A DNA stretch of 11,081 nt from NCBI GenBank assembly GCA_031288035.1, contig JAITSG010000082.1, positions 1-11,081 of the forward strand. The letters run 5' to 3'. This DNA comes from Rickettsiales bacterium. Lineage in GTDB: Bacteria; Pseudomonadota; Alphaproteobacteria; Rs-D84; CACZYB01. Shown piece by piece: positions 6,631 through 11,081 of this stretch; the stretch's first letter is position 1; every line of letters starts with the position of its first letter. The notes under the pieces were generated by a model, which was given only the letters and a program-made list of their open reading frames with translations, did not search any database and had not been told where the DNA came from. The position numbers and the translations under genes are program-made.

Positions 6631-7562
6631 CATCGTATCTGGAATTCGAAAAGCCGCTAAAGGACATAGACGCCAAGATAGCCGAGCTTAGGTCCGACAG
6701 GAAGGTCGACAACTCGGACAAGATAGCCCGCCTGGAGGCCAAGAAGAAGTCGGAGATAAAGCTGCTGTATTCCGATCTGTCCGACTGGGACCGCGTGGAG
6801 ATCGCGCGCCATCCGGAGCGTCCGCACACGGTCGATTACATAAGCTCTATGGTGGACTGTTTCGTCGAGCTGTGCGGCGATCGCATGTTCGCCGACGACC
6901 AGTCGATAGTCGGCGGCCTGGGCTATATCGGCGAAGAGCCGGTGGTGGTTATAGGCGAGGAAAAGGGCGGCGACACGGACGAGCGGATAAAGCACAACTT
7001 CGGCTCGCCGAAGCCCGAGGGGTACAGGAAGGCCGTCCGCCTTATGGACATGGCCGACAGGTTCGGCCTGCCGGTCGTCATGCTGGTCGACACGGCCGGC
7101 GCGTTTCCCGGCGCGGATTCCGAGGCCAGGGGCATATCCCAGGCCATAGCCGCGTCCATACGCAGATGCCTCGACCTGTCAGTGCCGACCGTAAGCGTCG
7201 TCATCGGCGAGGGCGGCTCGGGCGGCGCCATAGCGCTGGCCGTCGCGAACGAGGTCCTCATGCTCGAGAATTCGATCTATTCCGTCATATCGCCCGAGGG
7301 GTGCGCCGCCATCTTGTGGAAGGACGCGAAGTACAAGCAGGACGCGGCCGAGACCCTGAAGCTCACGGCCCCTGCCCTGAAAAAGCTGGGGGTCATAGAC
7401 GCCGTCATACCGGAGCCGGTCGGGGGCGCGCACAGGCACAGGGACGAGGCCGTGGCGGCGGTTAAGGCCGCCGTGTTGAAATTCCTGGCGAAATTCAAGA
7501 AGAAGTCGCCGGGCGAGATCCGCGACCACCGCATAAAGAAGTTCGAAGACATGGCGAAATGA
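6627..7562 (+). CDS. accA: Acetyl-CoA carboxylase carboxyltransferase subunit alpha
   Basis: 311 residues, near the 319 of E. coli AccA. Start ATG overlaps the accD stop (ATGA at 6627-6630), implying translational coupling and equal output of the two subunits, which assemble 1:1. Family motifs: YLEFEKPLKDID at the N-terminus, RPHTVDYI, FCGDR-like ELCGDRMFADD, DTAGAFPGADSEARGISQAIA, GEGGSGGAIA and SPEGCAAILWKD, the last two building the biotin and CoA sites. Isoleucine is coded 16 times by ATA, 6 by ATC and 0 by ATT (hand count), an odd bias for such GC-rich DNA. In most proteobacteria accA is not next to accD. Confidence 0.96.
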   Translation: MTSYLEFEKPLKDIDAKIAELRSDRKVDNSDKIARLEAKKKSEIKLLYSDLSDWDRVEIARHPERPHTVDYISSMVDCFVELCGDRMFADDQSIVGGLGYIGEEPVVVIGEEKGGDTDERIKHNFGSPKPEGYRKAVRLMDMADRFGLPVVMLVDTAGAFPGADSEARGISQAIAASIRRCLDLSVPTVSVVIGEGGSGGAIALAVANEVLMLENSIYSVISPEGCAAILWKDAKYKQDAAETLKLTAPALKKLGVIDAVIPEPVGGAHRHRDEAVAAVKAAVLKFLAKFKKKSPGEIRDHRIKKFEDMAK

Positions 7563-7585
7563 AGGAATCCCCGGCCGGCGGAAAA

Positions 7586-7601
7586 TGTTTCACGTGAAAC
7601 A
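7586..7601. promoter_or_regulatory. parS: parS centromere site (ParB-binding palindrome)
   Basis: The 16 bases TGTTTCACGTGAAACA are a perfect palindrome identical to the canonical chromosomal parS sequence recognised by ParB in many bacteria. ParB loads here with CTP, spreads, and lets ParA and SMC segregate the origin region. A chance exact match in an 11-kb window is very unlikely. It lies 23 bp after accA, outside any gene. Only one copy was seen in the window. parAB are not in view. Confidence 0.93.
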
Positions 7602-7648
7602 ATAGTAGAACATATTTTTGCATTCCTGATTCCCGCGTGGCCGAAATT

Positions 7649-7701
7649 CCGCCTTTGCCGCAGGATTTCGCAAAAAGCGTTCCCCGCGCGGGAAAAGGCG
7701 G
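7649..7701. other. Possible structured element, function unknown
   Basis: Perfect 8-base arms CCGCCTTT (7649-7656) and AAAGGCGG (7694-7701) enclose a smaller hairpin TCCC/GGGA (7681-7684 with 7690-7693). No U-run follows on either strand, so it is not a standard terminator. It may be an RNA fold or a protein-binding site. Confidence 0.3.
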
Positions 7702-7734
7702 GCGATAAAAAATTACCTGTTGCAGAACGACAAG

Positions 7735-7768
7735 CCCGCATATGTCCTATCGTTGCGGGTCATTTTTT
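7735..7768 (+). terminator. Probable rho-independent terminator after accA
   Basis: CCCGCA (7735-7740) pairs with TGCGGG (7754-7759) around a 13-base loop, then TCATTTTTT follows. The stem is short. An alternative pairing AACGA/TCGTT (7726-7730 with 7750-7754) overlaps it. It would end the ihfB-accA transcript about 170 bases past the accA stop, so parS would be transcribed. Confidence 0.55.
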
Positions 7769-7801
7769 ATCTTAAATTCTATGGCCGCCTTATGTCGCGA
7801 C

Positions 7802-8377
7802 TTATGATTTTTGCTTGAAAAACCCGGCTTTTTCAAGAAGACGATACGGGTACCCGCGATAATCTTGCTCTCCGGTCTTTGCGCCAAGTCTTTGGAGTTG
7901 GTCGACAAGGTTGCGCGCAACCGCTTCTTTATCTTCCCCCGCGCCATTGAATTCCGCCTCTATGAACGAACCAAGCCCCTCTATTACATCGACTGAAATT
8001 TCGGAATCTTCAAATTGGAACGATTTTCTCGTTTTATCTACGACGATAAGTTGTTTGAAGTCCAATGCGGCAAGAATAGCCTTTACATCGGATGGCGATG
8101 TGATTTTACTTTCGTACTCATTGCAATAGGTGGACTTTTCGGCCTGGCGAGGTTGCCAAAGCTTGTAGTTAATGCTCGCCTTTCCGTCTTCCTCCCGGAC
8201 ACGAAGCCATTCATCCACAATGTGCGTTGCGAAAAAATCGCGATGCGGCGCGTTGTACTAAGTATCTATCTGCCTGCTTTCCTTTAATGGTTCTGCGGCC
8301 TTGGCAAGTTCGGCCAAGATCTCATCTTTATTATAAAGCGGGAATTTTACTTCTATTTCAATATTGTTATGTGCCAT
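7802..8377 (-). pseudogene. CYTH domain protein (CyaB/ThTPase-like) interrupted by an in-frame amber codon
   Basis: From the ATG at 8377 (AGGAGG five bases upstream) the frame runs 39 codons, meets TAG at 8260-8258, then continues open for 151 more codons to TAA at 7804-7802, about 190 in all, the normal CYTH length. The N-terminal NIEIEVKF is the metal- and triphosphate-binding ExExK signature. The stop falls in QIDT*YNAPHRDF, where the family has a DTY(F/Y) motif, so TAG probably replaced TAT or TAC. Beyond it EWLRVREEDGK, NEYESKI, VVDKTRKSF and GLGSFIEAEF are intact. CYTH enzymes act on triphosphates (class IV adenylate cyclase, thiamine triphosphatase, tripolyphosphatase). The gene is AT-richer than its neighbours and codes Ile as 5 ATT, 4 ATA, 3 ATC, which suggests acquired or decaying DNA. 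A restart at the ATG at 8218 would lack the catalytic N-terminus. Single-base sequencing error is possible. Confidence 0.8.
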
Positions 8378-8400
8378 ACGAACCTCCTTTTACTTTTTGA

Positions 8401-8406
8401 AGTATA
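8401..8406 (-). promoter_or_regulatory. Possible -10 element of the CYTH gene
   Basis: TATACT on the minus strand lies about 24 bases before the start codon at 8377, in an AT-rich stretch. No good -35 was found at 16-18 bases. Confidence 0.3.
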
Positions 8407-8431
8407 AACATAGTTTTTCCAAAAAAATAAA

Positions 8432-8464
8432 GACAATAAAAATCCCCTCCGGCGGAGGGGATTT
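8432..8464 (-). terminator. Rho-independent terminator after the ferredoxin gene
   Basis: An 11-bp perfect stem (8440-8450 with 8454-8464, AAATCCCCTCC type) closes a 3-base loop and is followed on the minus strand by a T-rich tract. It lies 31 bases beyond the ferredoxin stop. Confidence 0.9.
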
Positions 8465-8495
8465 GCATAAGCGCGCACGCCGTGCTGGCGGCGAA

Positions 8496-8669
8496 TCAGG
8501 ATTCCGCAATCGCCTCCACCGGGCAGTTTTCCGCGCATTGTGCGCATGAGACGCACTTGTCCGGGTCTATCGTGTACGCGCCGTCCTTGAATATCGCGGC
8601 GCCTACGGGGCATATGGAAGCGCACTGGCCGCACGCTATGCACACATCCTTGTTTATCTGGTACGCCAT
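8496..8669 (-). CDS. Small 2[4Fe-4S] ferredoxin, clostridial type
   Basis: 57 residues, beginning MAYQINKDVCIACGQC and ending VEAIAES. Two classic cluster motifs are complete: CIACGQCASICP (C10, C13, C16, C20) and CVSCAQCAENCP (C39, C42, C45, C49), each with Cys spacing CxxCxxCxxxCP, and the two halves show the internal repeat of this family. Length and layout match the 55-residue clostridial ferredoxins that carry electrons at low potential for enzymes such as pyruvate:ferredoxin oxidoreductase and hydrogenases. AGGAGAT lies 6 bases before the ATG, inside the end of the BI-1 gene whose stop is only 4 bp away, so the two are co-transcribed. A terminator follows. Its redox partner is not in the window. 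Confidence 0.95.
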   Translation of the reverse strand: MAYQINKDVCIACGQCASICPVGAAIFKDGAYTIDPDKCVSCAQCAENCPVEAIAES

Positions 8670-8673
8670 ATCG

Positions 8674-9357
8674 TTATCTCCTGCTGCTGTTGAGTATTCT
8701 CAGAAGGTGGATGAATATGTTGAGGAACGACAGGTAAAGGTTCAGGGCGCATATCACGGCGATGCTGTCCGATTCCTCGCTTGTTCCGCCCATGGCGGAA
8801 TATATGCGCTTTATCATCTGCATATCGTATGCGATAAGGCCGGTGAACACGGCGACCACCAGGTACGAGAACCATATTCCGACCGGGAACCAGATGCTGG
8901 CGATCGACACTATGAGGAGCCCCCACACCGCCATGACTAGTATCGAGCCCATCTTGGTCAGGTCGGTATCCGTGACATATCCGTACAGCGACATGGTGCC
9001 GAATATTATGGAGGTCAGGAGGAATGCCGTGAACGCGTTGTGCACTCCGGCGAACAGTATCCACAGGCTGAGCGAGGCTCCCTCGAGCGCCGCCACGCTG
9101 AACAGCAGCACCTTGGACGACGTCGCGCTCAGGTTGCGCATGAACAAGATTAGGGCCAGCGGCCCGAACGCTATGGCCCACCCGATTGGCGAGAACCCGC
9201 CGGACTGGGATATCAGGGCCTCGAAGAATCCGGTGCGGATTGTCGCATACGATACGATGGCGGTTATCGCCATGGACAGGCCCATGTACGAAAACACTTT
9301 CCTTACATAGGCTTTAAGGCCGGATTCCCAGCTTTTTGCGCGTATTTGCGTTGCCAT
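8674..9357 (-). CDS. Bax inhibitor-1 / YccA family membrane protein
   Basis: 227 residues with about seven hydrophobic membrane segments after a short hydrophilic N-terminus. The C-terminal signature AYDMQMIKRIY (176-186), then CALNLYLSFLNIFIHLLRIL (203-222), is that of the bacterial BI-1/YccA/YbhL family. D178 and D197 sit where the pH-sensing aspartate pair of the B. subtilis calcium-leak relative YetJ is found. The expected place is the inner membrane; the role is probably ion leak or membrane protein quality control. AAAGGAG lies 6 bases before the ATG. A strong promoter drives it together with the ferredoxin gene downstream. Confidence 0.9.
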   Translation of the reverse strand: MATQIRAKSWESGLKAYVRKVFSYMGLSMAITAIVSYATIRTGFFEALISQSGGFSPIGWAIAFGPLALILFMRNLSATSSKVLLFSVAALEGASLSLWILFAGVHNAFTAFLLTSIIFGTMSLYGYVTDTDLTKMGSILVMAVWGLLIVSIASIWFPVGIWFSYLVVAVFTGLIAYDMQMIKRIYSAMGGTSEESDSIAVICALNLYLSFLNIFIHLLRILNSSRR

Positions 9358-9388
9358 TTAAGACTCCTTTGTTTGTTTTACGATTCGG

Positions 9389-9417
9389 ATTATATACCAT
9401 CGCCCCCTGCATTGCAA
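9389..9417 (-). promoter_or_regulatory. Promoter of the BI-1 / ferredoxin unit
   Basis: On the minus strand TTGCAA (9417-9412), 17 bases, then a perfect TATAAT (9394-9389). The predicted start is near 9382, giving a leader of about 25 bases. A GANTC site (9382-9386) overlaps the predicted start point and another (9362-9366) adjoins the ribosome site. Confidence 0.8.
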
Positions 9418-9433
9418 GGATAACCGGAATAGC

Positions 9434-9462
9434 TTGCCGGCCCCTCTGAATTGTGATATAAT
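9434..9462 (+). promoter_or_regulatory. Promoter of ccrM
   Basis: TTGCCG (9434-9439), 17 bases, then TATAAT (9457-9462). The start would be near 9469, almost at the ribosome site AGGAGGG (9469-9475), so the leader would be only about 10 bases. It stands back to back with the BI-1 promoter, -35 boxes 16 bp apart. Confidence 0.7.
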
Positions 9463-9478
9463 GCCTTCAGGAGGGACT

Positions 9479-10552
9479 ATGGAGAAAAAGCTCCTGAACG
9501 GCATAATTCAAGGGGATTGCGTGGTCGAGATGAAGGCCATGGCGCCCCGTTCGGTGGACATGGTGTTCGCCGATCCGCCTTATAACCTGCAGATACAGGG
9601 CAAGAATCTGTCGCGTCCGGACAATTCGCACGTAAGCCCGGTCGACGACTATTGGGACAAGTTCGCTTCTATGACAGAGTACGACGACTTCACGTTCAAG
9701 TGGCTGCGCGAGGCCAGGCGCGTCCTGAAGAACGACGGGACCATATGGATAATCGGGTCGTACCACAACATATACCGCGTAGGCTCGATACTGCAGAACT
9801 TCGGGTTCTGGATTTTGAACGACATAGTGTGGATAAAGAACAATCCCATGCCGAACTTCCGCGGCACGCGCTTCACGAACGCGCACGAGACCCTGCTGTG
9901 GTGCGCGAAGTCCAAGGACGCGAGGTACACGTTCAACTACGAGGCCATGAAGGCCCTCAACGACGGGCTCCAAGCCCGGTCGGACTGGGGACTGCCCATA
10001 TGCACGGGGAACGAGAGGATAAGGGACGGGGAAGGCGGGAAGGTGCATTCGACGCAAAAGCCGGAAAGCCTGCTCTACCGCGTCATAATGGCCTCCACCA
10101 AGCCGGGCGACACGGTGCTCGACCCGTTCTTCGGTTCCGGCACCACCGGGGCCGTCGCGAAGAAGCTCGGCCGCAATTTCATCGGCATAGAAAAGGACGC
10201 GAGATACGTCCGCGCGGCCAAAAGGCGCATAGACGCGGTGCGGCCGCTCGAAACGTTCGAGGTGACGGAGAAAAGGATCCAGCCGCGGGTGCCGTTCGGC
10301 GCGCTGGTCGAGGCCGGGATTCTTTCCGCCGGCGAGATTCTCGTCGACGCGAAGGGCCGTACCGCGAGGATTCTCGCGGACGGGAGCCTGAGGTCGGGCG
10401 ACATGCGCGGATCCATACACCAGGTCGGCGCCATGCTGGCCAAGACGCCCAGCTGCAACGGCTGGATGTACTGGCGCCTGGAAAGCGGCAGGGTCATAGA
10501 CGAGCTCAGGCAGGAATTCGCCAAGGAAGGCGCCGGGGATTTGGGCTCATGA
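9479..10552 (+). CDS. ccrM: CcrM-type cell-cycle DNA adenine methyltransferase (GANTC)
   Basis: 357 residues from ATG 9479, chosen over an upstream TTG because AGGAGGG is 3 bases before it and the promoter -10 lies between the two; Caulobacter CcrM has 358. It transfers methyl from AdoMet to the N6 of adenine. Catalytic DPPY is at 32-35 (ADPPYNLQ) and the AdoMet loop DPFFGSGTTG at 215-224, the order of beta-class methyltransferases. The C-terminal domain (about 270-350: VPFGALVEAGIL, GSIHQVGAMLAKTPSCNGWMYW) is the RAMA-type domain that distinguishes CcrM and is needed for DNA recognition. In Alphaproteobacteria CcrM remethylates GANTC late in replication and tunes cell-cycle genes. It is convergent with ftsY, 70 bp away. 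Confidence 0.96.
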   Translation: MEKKLLNGIIQGDCVVEMKAMAPRSVDMVFADPPYNLQIQGKNLSRPDNSHVSPVDDYWDKFASMTEYDDFTFKWLREARRVLKNDGTIWIIGSYHNIYRVGSILQNFGFWILNDIVWIKNNPMPNFRGTRFTNAHETLLWCAKSKDARYTFNYEAMKALNDGLQARSDWGLPICTGNERIRDGEGGKVHSTQKPESLLYRVIMASTKPGDTVLDPFFGSGTTGAVAKKLGRNFIGIEKDARYVRAAKRRIDAVRPLETFEVTEKRIQPRVPFGALVEAGILSAGEILVDAKGRTARILADGSLRSGDMRGSIHQVGAMLAKTPSCNGWMYWRLESGRVIDELRQEFAKEGAGDLGS

Positions 10553-10600
10553 TCGCGCCGAAGTTCCAATCCGGGCTCTAGGGCGCGCGATACGGTGAGG

Positions 10601-10618
10601 CTCAAGGCCGGGCTTGAG
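10601..10618. terminator. Possible bidirectional hairpin between ccrM and ftsY
   Basis: CTCAAG (10601-10606) pairs with CTTGAG (10613-10618) around a 6-base loop. It lies between convergent genes, but there is no T-run on either side, so termination is doubtful. Confidence 0.3.
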
Positions 10619-10622
10619 AGGT

Positions 10623-11081
10623 TCAAACGAGGCGAGAGGCGAATTCCTCCGCGCTGAACCGGTGCAGGTCGTCCGCGCCCTCCCCGTCCGAAACGAAATA
10701 TATCGGTTTTTTGTATTTCCAGGCCAGGCTGGCTATGAATCCGCCCTTGGCCGTTCCTTCCGTCTTCGTTATGGCCAGCCCGTCGATTTTCATGGCCGCG
10801 CCGAACGTTTCCATCTGCGAGAGCGAGTTCTGCCCCGCCGATCCGTCCAGGACCAGGACGGTCGTATTCGGGGCGCCTTCGCGCACCTTGCCTATAGTCC
10901 TGATGATTTTGCCGAGCTCGTCCATAAGGCCGCTGTTGTTGCCCAGCCGCCCCGCGGTGTCGAACATCACTATGTCGTAGTCCGCGCCCGCGGCCATGCC
11001 GTCGTACGCCAGGGCCGAGGGCGGGGTTCCCGGCCGCGACATTATGTCGGCGCCGGATCGCGCCGCCCATTCGGCGAGCTG
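10623..11081 (-). CDS. ftsY: Signal recognition particle receptor FtsY, C-terminal GTPase part (5' end missing)
   Basis: The frame is open to the right edge, so only the last 152 residues are present. They cover the second half of the NG GTPase domain: QLAEWAARSGADI, DTAGRLGNNSGLMDEL (the G3 DTAGR motif and following helix), VLVLDGSAGQNSLSQMETF, AITKTEGTAKGGFIASL and GEGADDLHRFSAEEFASRLV at the end. FtsY binds the SRP protein Ffh at the inner membrane and both hydrolyse GTP to hand ribosomes to the SecYEG channel. FtsY rather than Ffh is indicated by GLMDEL and by the end right after the G domain, with no M domain. The G4 motif reads TKTEG where TKxDG is expected. Confidence 0.93.
   Translation of the reverse strand, partial: QLAEWAARSGADIMSRPGTPPSALAYDGMAAGADYDIVMFDTAGRLGNNSGLMDELGKIIRTIGKVREGAPNTTVLVLDGSAGQNSLSQMETFGAAMKIDGLAITKTEGTAKGGFIASLAWKYKKPIYFVSDGEGADDLHRFSAEEFASRLV

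Larger units (their letters stand above)
7563..7801. other. Intergenic region carrying parS
   Basis: 239 bases between accA and the convergent CYTH remnant. It contains the parS palindrome (7586-7601), a possible folded element (7649-7701) and a terminator-like hairpin (7735-7768). GANTC sites flank parS at 7565-7569 and 7628-7632. No credible ORF is seen. Confidence 0.6.

Noticed and set aside
5548..6633. 361-codon minus-strand frame across accD
   Set aside because: Antisense shadow of accD with no recognisable motifs or ribosome site.
7747..7947. 66-codon minus-strand basic frame
   Set aside because: Lies in another frame of the CYTH remnant and runs into the intergenic region; no ribosome site.
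8210..8218. TCATCCACA, one base from a DnaA box
   Set aside because: Single imperfect copy inside the CYTH gene; no cluster of boxes or AT-rich unwinding region, so not an origin.
8353..8643. 96-codon minus-strand frame overlapping the ferredoxin gene
   Set aside because: It is out of frame with the ferredoxin and runs through the terminator; the cysteine motifs exist only in the ferredoxin frame.
9467..10420. 317-codon minus-strand frame across ccrM
   Set aside because: Antisense shadow; ccrM has complete methyltransferase motifs on the other strand.
1..11081. CRISPR arrays, tRNA or rRNA genes, insertion sequences, defence or secretion-effector genes
   Set aside because: Looked for by eye on both strands; no repeat-spacer pattern, cloverleaf, transposase motif or such gene was found.

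Overview
The window reads as a GC-rich alphaproteobacterial chromosome segment. The strongest taxonomic markers are a CcrM-type GANTC adenine methyltransferase with the Caulobacter-like C-terminal domain, and an ihfB-lapA-accD block like the one in many Alphaproteobacteria (where trp genes usually sit between lapA and accD). A 57-residue clostridial-type 2[4Fe-4S] ferredoxin points to an anaerobic or microaerobic lifestyle. I infer an uncultured, perhaps host-associated, alphaproteobacterium; genus and species cannot be read from the sequence.

Layout. (1) Positions 1-5021, + strand: four consecutive genes of an R64-type (type IVb) thin-pilus assembly operon in the order pilO2-pilP-pilQ-pilR. 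pilO2 is cut by the left edge. No pilin (pilS) gene follows pilR. (2) 5022-5238: intergenic, with inverted repeats and a likely promoter. (3) 5239-7562, + strand: ihfB-like gene, lapA-like membrane protein, accD and accA, tightly packed; accD and accA overlap by ATGA. (4) 7563-7801: intergenic, with a perfect 16-bp ParB-binding palindrome (parS), a possible structured element and a terminator-like hairpin. (5) 7802-8377, - strand: a CYTH/CyaB-type gene broken by one in-frame amber codon and visibly poorer in GC than its neighbours. (6) 8496-9357, - strand: a two-gene unit of a Bax inhibitor-1 family membrane protein followed by the small ferredoxin (absent from ordinary ORF lists because of its size), with a clear promoter and terminator. 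(7) 9358-9478: back-to-back promoters. (8) 9479-10552, + strand: ccrM. (9) 10623-11081, - strand: the C-terminal GTPase part of ftsY, cut by the right edge and convergent with ccrM.

How the parts fit: PilQ (ATPase), PilR (inner-membrane platform), PilO2 and PilP (envelope components) would power and align a pilus. AccD and AccA form the carboxyltransferase of acetyl-CoA carboxylase. IhfB, CcrM and parS are chromosome organisation and cell-cycle elements, and FtsY is the signal recognition particle receptor. parS suggests the window lies in the origin-proximal part of the chromosome.

The most notable points are the perfect parS, the amber-interrupted CYTH gene, the hidden ferredoxin gene coupled to a BI-1 gene, the preference for AUA isoleucine codons despite high GC, a PilP with a repetitive acidic region plus a long charged helix, and a Glu in place of the guanine-specifying Asp of FtsY. 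I did not find a convincing wholly new multi-gene system.
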